From the NCBI GenBank assembly GCA_017396555.1, contig JAFQLS010000002.1, positions 1 to 64,000 on the forward strand: a DNA stretch of 64,000 nt, in the 5' to 3' direction. A program made the position numbers and the translations under genes. Below the pieces are notes generated by a model. That model searched no databases. It was not told the DNA's origin and saw only the letters and a program-made list of their open reading frames with translations. Shown here piece after piece: positions 27,740-35,094 of the stretch. Source of the stretch: Lachnospiraceae bacterium. Its GTDB lineage: Bacteria; Bacillota; Clostridia; Lachnospirales; Lachnospiraceae. Position 1 is the stretch's first letter, and each line of letters opens with the position of its first letter.

Positions 27740-29215
27740 TCAACTTAATTTTGCGTCTAACTCAAACCAAAATTCTACACCATCAGTTGTATTACAAACA
27801 CCATAATTTTGATTATGCGAATCCATAATTGCCTTTACAATCGACAGACCTATTCCACTACCTCCATATTCTCTGCTCCTTGCCTTATCTATCTTATAAA
27901 ACTTAACCCATATTTTATCAATCTCATCCTCCGGAATAATATTTCCGGTATTAAACACACTTACTCTTACTTTATAATCTAGCTTTTTCACCGAAATCTT
28001 AATGAGTTTTTCACCTTCACAATGATTAATCGCATTACTGATATAATTAGAAACAACTTCCTCTATCCTAAACTCATCCGCCCATACCATCATATTATTT
28101 TCCATTTCCAGTTCACATTTAATACCATTTTGTTCAAAAACAATATCAAATGACTGCTTAATCCCATCGATAACCTGACAGATATCAAAATGCTCCATCT
28201 CTGTAATTTCCAGCCCTGACTCAAGCTTATTTAACGATAATATCTGTTTAACCATTTTATTCATTTTATTTGCTTCATCCATAATCACTTCACAATAGTA
28301 ATTACGGCTCTCTTCATCATCATTAACGCAATCTGCAAGCCCTTCGGCGTAACCACTTATTAGGGCTAACGGAGTCTTTAATTCATGAGAAACATTTGAA
28401 ATAAATTCCTTTCGCATTTCATCAATTTCAGTTCTTTTTTGAATATCCTTCTGTAGTTCATTATTAGCCTTTTTCAACTCTGAAATTGTCTGCTCTAATT
28501 TATACGACATCTCATTCATGCTATGTCCCAAAACACCTATTTCGTCACTGCTCGTACCGATATATTTCGCTCCAAAATCAAGATTTGTCATTCTTTTAGA
28601 AATATCGGCAAGCTCTAAAACCGGCTTTGAAAATCTTTTTGCAACAAAAAACATCGTTATTATTCCAATAACAATAACAACACAACTGATAATCACAAAA
28701 AATTTGTTAAATACGCTGATACTATCCCTTATACTTTCAACACCCATTCGCATTATAAAACTGGCATCATTATCCAAAAAACCATACATTTCTAAATACG
28801 GCTGGTTCTCTATTCTTTTATTTGTATACTGCTGCAACACATATTCATCTGTTTCTTTGATTATTTTTATTTCTCCCGGATTGCGTTCAAAAAACACGCT
28901 GTTAATACGATTTGCAAGCATCGCTATATTACCTGTTTTAACAACCTCTCTTCCATCTATCCCTGTTACAAGCATAGATATACCATATTTATCACAAATA
29001 TCATAAATATTACTTCTGACATCCTCATCAATATTACCTTCATATTCTCTTAAAATATCATTTATATCAGAATATGCCTCAAGCAAATCATCCTGCTTAG
29101 AACTAATGTAATAATTTTCAAGAAAAATGCCATTCAAAATAACATACATAATACACATACCTGCAATAAGAACACAAAATATTAATGTTAGTTTTAAACG
29201 TATTGAATGTTTCAT
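27740..29215 (-). CDS. two-component sensor histidine kinase (HisKA, HAMP)
   Basis: The 491-residue kinase starts at ATG 29215, overlapping the regulator stop (TAATG). Two membrane helices (about 7-30 and 170-192) flank an outside sensor. A HAMP domain (about 195-245), a HisKA domain with the phospho-acceptor in NVSHELKTPLALISGYAEG, and an HATPase_c domain with GGSGIGLSIVKAIMDSHN follow. It pairs with the OmpR-type regulator directly upstream. The signal is unknown. Confidence 0.92.
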   Translation of the reverse strand: MKHSIRLKLTLIFCVLIAGMCIMYVILNGIFLENYYISSKQDDLLEAYSDINDILREYEGNIDEDVRSNIYDICDKYGISMLVTGIDGREVVKTGNIAMLANRINSVFFERNPGEIKIIKETDEYVLQQYTNKRIENQPYLEMYGFLDNDASFIMRMGVESIRDSISVFNKFFVIISCVVIVIGIITMFFVAKRFSKPVLELADISKRMTNLDFGAKYIGTSSDEIGVLGHSMNEMSYKLEQTISELKKANNELQKDIQKRTEIDEMRKEFISNVSHELKTPLALISGYAEGLADCVNDDEESRNYYCEVIMDEANKMNKMVKQILSLNKLESGLEITEMEHFDICQVIDGIKQSFDIVFEQNGIKCELEMENNMMVWADEFRIEEVVSNYISNAINHCEGEKLIKISVKKLDYKVRVSVFNTGNIIPEDEIDKIWVKFYKIDKARSREYGGSGIGLSIVKAIMDSHNQNYGVCNTTDGVEFWFELDAKLS

Positions 29216-29892
29216 TATTCTACCTCGTATTTGTACCCTGTTCCCCAAATTGTTTTTATATATCTCCCAGCTTCACCAAGCTTACTTCTTAATTTTTTCA
29301 CATGTGTATCAACTGTTCTCGCATCTCCATAATAGTCATAATCCCACACACTGTTTAGAATTTTTTCTCTTGACAACGCAAGCTTTTCATTCTCTATAAA
29401 ATATTCAAGCAATTCAAACTCTTTATGACTTAAATCTACGCCTTGTCCATTCACCATAACCGAATGTTCAGCTTTATTAAAAGTAATCATACCTGAAGTA
29501 ATATTTTCATCACGATTAAGCTTATTACTCCTTCTTAATATAGCTTCTATTCTTGCTACAAGTATCTTAGGACTGAATGGTTTTGTTATGTATTCATCAA
29601 CCCCAAGCTCAAATCCCTTTAATTCATCCTGCTCCTCTGCTTTTGCAGTAAGCATAATAATCGGTACATTAGATATCTTCCTAATTTCTCTACATGTTTC
29701 TTTTCCATCCATTCTTGGCATCATAACATCTAAAATAACAAGCGCAATGTCTTTATCATTTACAAATGTCTCAAAAGCCTCTTCGCCATCTGCCGCTTCA
29801 AGTACAACAAAATCTCTTTTTACAAGAAAATCTTTAATTAATTTTCTCATTCTAGATTCATCATCAACTATTAATATTTTTAAATTATCCAT
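29215..29892 (-). CDS. OmpR/PhoB-family response regulator
   Basis: The 225-residue regulator has a receiver domain with Asp pair in ILIVDDESRMRK, phospho-acceptor in LVILDVMMPRMDG and the K-loop ITKPFSPK. A winged-helix DNA-binding domain follows (about 130-225; DARTVDTHVKKLRSKLGEAG...IKTIWGTGYKYE). It is translationally coupled to the kinase. It is divergent from the transglutaminase gene at 29975 across 82 bases, a possible target. Confidence 0.95.
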   Translation of the reverse strand: MDNLKILIVDDESRMRKLIKDFLVKRDFVVLEAADGEEAFETFVNDKDIALVILDVMMPRMDGKETCREIRKISNVPIIMLTAKAEEQDELKGFELGVDEYITKPFSPKILVARIEAILRRSNKLNRDENITSGMITFNKAEHSVMVNGQGVDLSHKEFELLEYFIENEKLALSREKILNSVWDYDYYGDARTVDTHVKKLRSKLGEAGRYIKTIWGTGYKYEVE

Positions 29893-29974
29893 AATACCTC
29901 CAAACTAATGCTCCTTGACTTATCCGTATTTTACCATTACAATCTCATTAATAACATAGAAAGGTGTATAAATT

Positions 29975-30850
29975 GTGAAAAACAGACTTCGAACCATATT
30001 ATTATTTATATTATTAATAGCTTTACTTCCTATACTGTATAATAAAGTATATAATCCTAAACCTTTGGATGAAATTGTCACTGAAAACATTTCACCTGAA
30101 GTAAAACAGGCTATCACAAAAGTAATCTCTGAAAATATAACACCTGATATGTCTGAATATGATAAGGTCAAAGCCATACACGATTACATAGTATTAACTA
30201 CAGAATTTGACATAAAAAACCTAAATAATAATACTCTCTCAGATGACAGCTATAGTGCAAAAGGTGTTCTAATCAACAAATTGGCTGTATGCCAGGGATA
30301 TGCTGAGGCTTTTAAGCTTATAATGACAGAGCTTGGAATAGGCTGCCATATAATAACAGGTCATGCAAAAGATGAACTTCATGCATGGAATATAGTTAGA
30401 ATAGATAACGAATGGTATCAGGTCGATGTAACCTGGGATGATCCTGTCCCAAATGAAAATTCTCCAACTAACATGGTAAATGATACCTCGAACCTAATAT
30501 ATAACTATTTTCTAATTACTGATGAAGTTATGTATCAGGATCACACTCCCGATGACAAGCCTCAAATATGCACCTCCGAAAAATATCTCTATGGAGAAAA
30601 AAAACAAGGAGTTCCTTATTTTATATTAGACAGTGCATATTCCATACCAAATCATTATCTTAACAGTTACCTTCAGGGAAACAAAACAGTAACCTTCTAT
30701 TTCCCTGATATTCCAAACGAAAGTCTTATGAGTATTTTTGAAAAAACAGGTCAAAGACTTGTTGCCTCCGGAGCAAGTATTACTAATGCAGTGTATACAC
30801 CTGTTGTAAATCAAGGCGATTATTGTTTTACAACTATAACCTTCGAATAA
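29975..30850 (+). CDS. exported transglutaminase-like protein
   Basis: A 291-residue protein starts at GTG (AGAAAGGTG upstream). It has one N-terminal membrane segment (about 7-24). The transglutaminase core shows the catalytic Cys in VCQGYAEAFKLI, His in LHAWNIVRI and Asp in YQVDVTWDD. Such domains act as peptidases or cross-linkers on the cell surface. The C-terminal 80 residues do not match a known domain. It is divergent from a two-component regulator and convergent with the MBL gene. Confidence 0.85.
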   Translation: MKNRLRTILLFILLIALLPILYNKVYNPKPLDEIVTENISPEVKQAITKVISENITPDMSEYDKVKAIHDYIVLTTEFDIKNLNNNTLSDDSYSAKGVLINKLAVCQGYAEAFKLIMTELGIGCHIITGHAKDELHAWNIVRIDNEWYQVDVTWDDPVPNENSPTNMVNDTSNLIYNYFLITDEVMYQDHTPDDKPQICTSEKYLYGEKKQGVPYFILDSAYSIPNHYLNSYLQGNKTVTFYFPDIPNESLMSIFEKTGQRLVASGASITNAVYTPVVNQGDYCFTTITFE

Positions 30851-30853
30851 CTT

Positions 30854-31930
30854 TTATGGGTTACATTTCTTGCATGATTTGTAGCCCATTTTGTTCAACT
30901 CTTCTTTCGTACCATAAAAATAAAGCTTATTATATTTGCTCATATCTGCAACACTGTCACATTTTTTATTATGGTAAATTCCGGAATTCATATTAACAAC
31001 ATAGTTAACCTTTTTACTTTCCGACGCATCAAAAACATTTTTGTTATTATCGCATTTAACATTTAGATTATTTCCATTTGTGGAAATGATTATATTTCCA
31101 AGCTTATCTGTTCTATATATTTTAGAATCCACAGCCTTTAATCTTTTCATAACCTTTTTCGTTGGATGACCATATTCATTATCAGCTCCGACACTAATCA
31201 CACTAATAGCCGGTGTTACCGCCTCCAAAAATTTCTTTGTACTTGAAGTCGAACTACCATGATGGCTAACAAGGTAAACGTCACTATCAATGTTAATATC
31301 ATTACTTAGCATATCCTCTTCGCTATAACGTGTAGCATCTCCACAAATCAAAAAAGACTTTTCTCCATACTCTATTCTAAAGCCTATACTATAATCATTT
31401 TCATCCTTATATTCGTCACCTACCGGTGAAACACAGGTTAACTTAGCATCATACAATTCAATTACCTCTCCAATCTTAGGCTGTCTTGATGTCTTGTCTA
31501 TCGCTTTTAAAGCATTTCTAAACGAGCGATATATTTTAGTATTAACCTTATATTCAGGTGCCAATATCTCTCCAACATCGAAACGATACATAATATTAAC
31601 AATACCATATAAATGGTCTGTATCATAATGTGTTGCTATAACATAATCTAATTTTTCAACACCTATATGTTCTAGATATTCTGTTAAAATTATTACCGAA
31701 TCTGCATCTCCTCCATCAATCAATGCATAATGATTGTGAATTTCAAGTAACGTTGCATGACCCTGACCAACATCTATAAAGTGAACTGTCAATGTGCCTT
31801 TTTTAGGAGAATTATCAAAAACTCCAAATTTGTACGCAAATAAACCTACAGCAATTACTGCAAGTATGAAAACAAATTTTGCAATTCTTGATATTCTTAT
31901 GCGTTTAAACATTTTCTGTATACTCCACAT
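30854..31930 (-). CDS. ComEC/Rec2-type MBL-fold hydrolase with C-terminal Ada-like zinc site
   Basis: The 358-residue protein has an N-terminal membrane anchor (about 17-36). A metallo-beta-lactamase domain like the C-terminal domain of ComEC follows, with FIDVGQGHATLL and the metal motif THYDTDH, and VSHHGSSTSST later. The last about 50 residues (YHNKKCDSV ... GYKSCKKCNP) resemble the Ada-type zinc-binding fold. Free-standing ComEC-like hydrolases of this layout are secreted or surface nucleases/phosphodiesterases in Firmicutes. The stop is four bases from that of the convergent transglutaminase. Confidence 0.85.
   Translation of the reverse strand: MWSIQKMFKRIRISRIAKFVFILAVIAVGLFAYKFGVFDNSPKKGTLTVHFIDVGQGHATLLEIHNHYALIDGGDADSVIILTEYLEHIGVEKLDYVIATHYDTDHLYGIVNIMYRFDVGEILAPEYKVNTKIYRSFRNALKAIDKTSRQPKIGEVIELYDAKLTCVSPVGDEYKDENDYSIGFRIEYGEKSFLICGDATRYSEEDMLSNDINIDSDVYLVSHHGSSTSSTKKFLEAVTPAISVISVGADNEYGHPTKKVMKRLKAVDSKIYRTDKLGNIIISTNGNNLNVKCDNNKNVFDASESKKVNYVVNMNSGIYHNKKCDSVADMSKYNKLYFYGTKEELNKMGYKSCKKCNP
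30856..30889 (+). terminator. probable terminator of the transglutaminase gene inside the convergent gene's 3' end
   Basis: ATGGGTTAC (30856-30864) can pair with GTAGCCCAT (30881-30889), with one G-T pair, followed on the plus strand by TTTG. It lies six bases after the transglutaminase stop, within the last codons of the MBL gene. The T-run is short. Confidence 0.4.
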
Positions 31931-32008
31931 TTTTACTATATATTATAATTATATTCAATTTATAATATCATAATCTTATCATTTTTACAATTATATCAAA
32001 AATAAAAG

Positions 32009-32043
32009 GACTTTATACCAAAGCACAACTTTGATATAAAGTC
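32009..32043 (-). terminator. intrinsic terminator of the PilZ gene
   Basis: A 15-bp stem (32009-32023 with 32029-32043; one wobble pair) encloses a 5-base loop. On the minus strand it is followed by CTTTTATTTTTG. It lies 18 bases after the PilZ stop codon. Confidence 0.85.
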
Positions 32044-32060
32044 ATATAACTATCGCTTAA

Positions 32061-32669
32061 TTATCTCTTGCCCTTCATGGCTCTTCTTCTCTGTTCTTCC
32101 GAAATAAATCTGTCAATATCTACACTGGCTCTTATTGTACACCCATATAAATATTTATCATCTTTTTCCTCTTCTCTTACAATCTCTCCTGAAACATACA
32201 CATCTTCATATCCACCAAGAAATTTAAGAGTAACAGGAGTTCCAACCATCTTTCTTGTATCTTTATTTGTATAAAAAGATATTCCCGTAGAACTTATATC
32301 ATGAACAATAACCTTTTCGCTTCTATTAAGCACACCTTGAACATCCAAATTAAGTCTAAATGATATTCTTCTATTAAATACTACACCTGGATTTCTGCAC
32401 GCCAAAGCAATATATGGTAGATTCTGTATTCTGAGTATCTTAAATACTACATTCTTCCATATAATAGGTTTCTCTTCAGTCTCATGTATAACGCTTATCG
32501 TCAACTCATCATCCGCTACATTAACGTATTTACCATCATAAACAATAGGTTCAACAACAATAGTATCCGACTGAACCTTATACACCCTTGTCTCAACCGT
32601 AATAGACTGCTTCTGTCTCTGTAATTTAAGTATTATAGGGCTACCTTCCACCAGATCATGAAAAAACAT
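32061..32669 (-). CDS. PilZ-domain c-di-GMP receptor (YcgR-like)
   Basis: The 202-residue protein has an N-terminal YcgR-type PilZN domain (about 1-95) and a PilZ domain with the ligand motif RRISFRLNLD (RxxxR type, about 108) and the downstream HDISSTGISFY (D/NxSxxG). Such proteins bind c-di-GMP and brake flagellar rotation. I start it at ATG 32669 after AAAGAGGA. It fits the GGDEF-EAL protein at 62436 and cheV in pointing to c-di-GMP-controlled motility. Confidence 0.88.
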   Translation of the reverse strand: MFFHDLVEGSPIILKLQRQKQSITVETRVYKVQSDTIVVEPIVYDGKYVNVADDELTISVIHETEEKPIIWKNVVFKILRIQNLPYIALACRNPGVVFNRRISFRLNLDVQGVLNRSEKVIVHDISSTGISFYTNKDTRKMVGTPVTLKFLGGYEDVYVSGEIVREEEKDDKYLYGCTIRASVDIDRFISEEQRRRAMKGKR

Positions 32670-32708
32670 ATATAGTCCTCTTTCTATCACATTAATATAC
32701 TACTTAAT

Positions 32709-32737
32709 ATTATATACTTTTTTCCTACCCTCTGCAA
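32709..32737 (-). promoter_or_regulatory. promoter of the PilZ gene
   Basis: On the minus strand TTGCAG (32732-32737) and TATAAT (32709-32714) are separated by 17 bases. The chosen start codon is 39 bases downstream. Confidence 0.6.
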
Positions 32738-32754
32738 CATATTTCGACATAAAC

Positions 32755-34098
32755 TTACCTAATTAGCTTTGTAATCAAATCCTTATTCTTTTTCCATGTT
32801 TTCTTATATTCCGATTCCGGCAATGGACATACCCCATAACCATTTTCAATAATAATCTCCGGTATATTCTTATCAAGTATAGTCCAATTATAGCTTAATC
32901 CCTCAGGCTCTGACTGTTCACCTAAAGGATATCCGGTTATCTTCGAAATCTTTCGAGCCAATTTGTAGGTTTCTGTATAAATTTCGCCACTTTGTCCAAT
33001 GTCCCAATACACTAAATTTCCCATTGAATGGTAAGAAATAATAAAATCAAAATTGTATTTATTAACAATTCTCTTAATTATTCTTGTTTCTCGTTCCGAA
33101 TCAGCCTTTCTGCCAGAATACATAGAACTTCCCGGTGTTCCTGTCCTCTCCCAATGATTACTAAAATTACGATTAATATCTACGCCTCTGGCGTTTGCTT
33201 TCCATCTCTCATAATTAGATATACCTGACATTCCTTTGAGTTTGTTTCTAAGTTCTTTATTCTTGATTCCATTTGCACCAAACTGACTAATACACACTCC
33301 ATCCGGATTTAGCATAGGCATCATATATACACAGGTTCTATTAAACAAATCTCCATATGTGAATTTCTCATCATACATAGCATTCCAATTATTTAAATAA
33401 TATTCAAGCTGGGCCATACATATTGCTGAGTTCATATATTCACGTCCATGTATGGTTGACTGTGCCAAAATTTTCTTATCTGCATTTTTATTTCCAAGAC
33501 ATATGATATAAATATTTCTTCCATCATAGGTTTTCCCAGCCACCTTATATGTAAAATAGTCAGGATATTTTTCTTTCAATAATTTCAAGTCATTATGCAT
33601 TTCTTTGTATGTATATAATTTCTCCCTAATCTCTACAATTCTAAGCTTATTCTTTTTATTCTTAACCTTACTTTTCACCTTAATTATTGAAGAATAATCA
33701 CTATATATCTTCTTATTTTCATTTTCAATATAGGTCCTTACCTTATAGTAGTAGGTATCAGTAGCTTTAACCTTATCCTCATAGGTATTTTCAGCAGTTG
33801 TTGCTACCCTTCTATATCTTCCATCTTTCTCTTTTGACCTATACACACAATAACCATCTGCATTTTTAATCTTTTTCCATTTCAATTTGATAGTTCTTGC
33901 ATATTTTCTTGTATACTTAATTATTTTAGCAGACTTTGGTCTTTCCATCTCACTATCCTCTGATTCACTATTTAAGTCTTCACTACTATAATAATTAACA
34001 TCTGTGTCAGATATGACATTTTCCTCAGCAAATGCACATCTAATATTTATTAAACAAGCACAAACAGCAATAAATAATACTCTATTAATCTTACTCAT
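32755..34098 (-). CDS. secreted M14 zinc carboxypeptidase with fibronectin-III-like domain
   Basis: The 447-residue protein has a cleavable signal peptide (ending ..IRCAFAEE). A fibronectin type III-like domain follows (about 55-135; ARTIKLKWKKIKNADGYCVYRS). The M14 peptidase domain (about 150-447) shows zinc ligands in TIHGREYMNS and ISYHSMGN, substrate-carboxylate residues in RGVDINRNFSNHW, and a catalytic Glu in EIIIENGYG. It resembles gamma-D-glutamyl-diaminopimelate endopeptidases acting on peptidoglycan peptides, but the substrate is not proven. Confidence 0.88.
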   Translation of the reverse strand: MSKINRVLFIAVCACLINIRCAFAEENVISDTDVNYYSSEDLNSESEDSEMERPKSAKIIKYTRKYARTIKLKWKKIKNADGYCVYRSKEKDGRYRRVATTAENTYEDKVKATDTYYYKVRTYIENENKKIYSDYSSIIKVKSKVKNKKNKLRIVEIREKLYTYKEMHNDLKLLKEKYPDYFTYKVAGKTYDGRNIYIICLGNKNADKKILAQSTIHGREYMNSAICMAQLEYYLNNWNAMYDEKFTYGDLFNRTCVYMMPMLNPDGVCISQFGANGIKNKELRNKLKGMSGISNYERWKANARGVDINRNFSNHWERTGTPGSSMYSGRKADSERETRIIKRIVNKYNFDFIISYHSMGNLVYWDIGQSGEIYTETYKLARKISKITGYPLGEQSEPEGLSYNWTILDKNIPEIIIENGYGVCPLPESEYKKTWKKNKDLITKLIR

Positions 34099-34157
34099 AA
34101 ATTATTTTTCCTTTTTATTTTATTATAGCATTAAATAAATTTTTTTGTTGATTTTTG

Positions 34158-34186
34158 TTGACAAAACAAATTATTTTTGTTAAATT
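34158..34186 (+). promoter_or_regulatory. promoter of the riboswitch-ABC operon
   Basis: A perfect TTGACA (34158-34163) and TAAATT (34181-34186) are separated by 17 bases. Transcription would start about 34193, a few bases before the first paired region of the aptamer. Confidence 0.7.
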
Positions 34187-34286
34187 AAATAAAACTTCTT
34201 AAGGGAGTAGTCGGCATCCTAAGATGCGATAAATCAACATCATGATTTCATATAAACATATTGAAATCTGGTTTATCTTAATTGAC

Positions 34287-34325
34287 GAGACTTAAGTATA
34301 GCTAAGCTGTACTTGTCTCTTTTTT
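34287..34325 (+). terminator. first (aptamer-proximal) riboswitch terminator
   Basis: GAGAC plus AAGTATAG (with a TT bulge) pairs with the segment ending GTCTC (34307-34319). Six T follow (34320-34325). Its 5' arm overlaps the 3' strand of aptamer helix P1, so the two cannot form together. Confidence 0.75.
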
Positions 34326-34326
34326 C

Positions 34327-34355
34327 ACAAGTACAGCAAACGTACTTGTTTTTTT
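34327..34355 (+). terminator. second riboswitch terminator
   Basis: ACAAGTAC (34327-34334) and GTACTTGT (34342-34349) form a perfect 8-bp stem with loop AGCAAAC, running into seven T (34349-34355). Its 5' arm is also the 3' arm of the alternative hairpin starting at 34306. Confidence 0.8.
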
Positions 34356-34386
34356 ATTGCATTTTATAAGGAGAAAAGAGGAAATT

Positions 34387-35085
34387 ATGAAAATCAAAAT
34401 TAATGACATCCACAAATTTTATGGAGAAAACGAAAGTCGCGTTGAGGTTCTTAAAGGAATTGACTGTGAGATTAATGATGGTGAAATCTGTGTTTTACTT
34501 GGTCCATCAGGTTCAGGCAAATCTACACTTCTTAACATTATCGGTGGAATAGAATCTGCGGATTCAGGAAATATAGAAATCGGCGACAGCAACACCTTAA
34601 ATATGAACGAAAAGGATTTAACCCTATATCGACGTAACCATCTTGGATTTGTATTTCAGTTCTATAATCTTATTCCAAATCTTACAGTTAAAGAAAATAT
34701 TGAAGTTTGCGCATATATAAGTTCAAATCCGTTAGATATTGACGAATTACTTAATGTACTTGGCTTATATGAACACAAGGACAAAATTCCTTCTCAATTA
34801 TCAGGCGGACAACAGCAACGTTGTGCTATAGGAAGAGCTCTTGTAAAGAATCCTGCAATCCTTTTATGTGATGAACCGACAGGTGCTCTTGATTACCATA
34901 CATCTAAGGAAATTCTGACATTGATAGAAAGAATTAATAAAAAATACAATAACACAATAATAATTGTAACTCATAACGATGCCATCAAAAATATGGCCAA
35001 CAGGGTATTAAAAATGCATGATGGACAAATCACACAAAATTACATAAACGAAGCTCCGATATCTGCTACAGATTTAGATTGGTAG
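34387..35085 (+). CDS. MacB/LolD-type ABC transporter ATP-binding protein
   Basis: The 232-residue ATPase starts at ATG 34387 (GAGGAAATT upstream). Walker A GPSGSGKST, Q-loop FVFQFYNLIPNLTVKEN, signature LSGGQQQRCAIGRA, Walker B ILLCDEPTGALD and H-loop VTHN are complete. The class pairs with FtsX-like permeases that move substrates by mechanotransmission rather than through a channel. It directly precedes such a permease. Control by a probable Mn2+ riboswitch suggests a role in metal stress or envelope adaptation. Confidence 0.93.
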   Translation: MKIKINDIHKFYGENESRVEVLKGIDCEINDGEICVLLGPSGSGKSTLLNIIGGIESADSGNIEIGDSNTLNMNEKDLTLYRRNHLGFVFQFYNLIPNLTVKENIEVCAYISSNPLDIDELLNVLGLYEHKDKIPSQLSGGQQQRCAIGRALVKNPAILLCDEPTGALDYHTSKEILTLIERINKKYNNTIIIVTHNDAIKNMANRVLKMHDGQITQNYINEAPISATDLDW

Positions 35086-35094
35086 GTGATTCAA

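Larger units (their letters stand above)
34198..34355 (+). promoter_or_regulatory. yybP-ykoY-like (manganese) riboswitch with terminator/antiterminator module
   Basis: P1 is CTTAAG (34198-34203) with CTTAAG (34291-34296). It encloses the loop GGAGTAG at 34204-34210 and GACGAGA just before the 3' strand, as in the yybP-ykoY class that binds Mn2+. Inside are GCATC/GATGC (about 34214-34227), GATAAATC/GGTTTATC and GATTTC/GAAATC helices forming a multiway junction. Downstream are two terminators (34287-34325 and 34327-34355) and one 11-bp hairpin (34306-34316 with 34327-34337) that excludes both. Ligand-stabilised P1 would block the first terminator, so this is predicted to be an ON switch. The class call is from motif memory, not a covariance search. 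Confidence 0.7.

Noticed and set aside
30854-31930. Competence protein ComEC
   Set aside because: Only the hydrolase domain is present; the channel-forming membrane domain of ComEC is absent.
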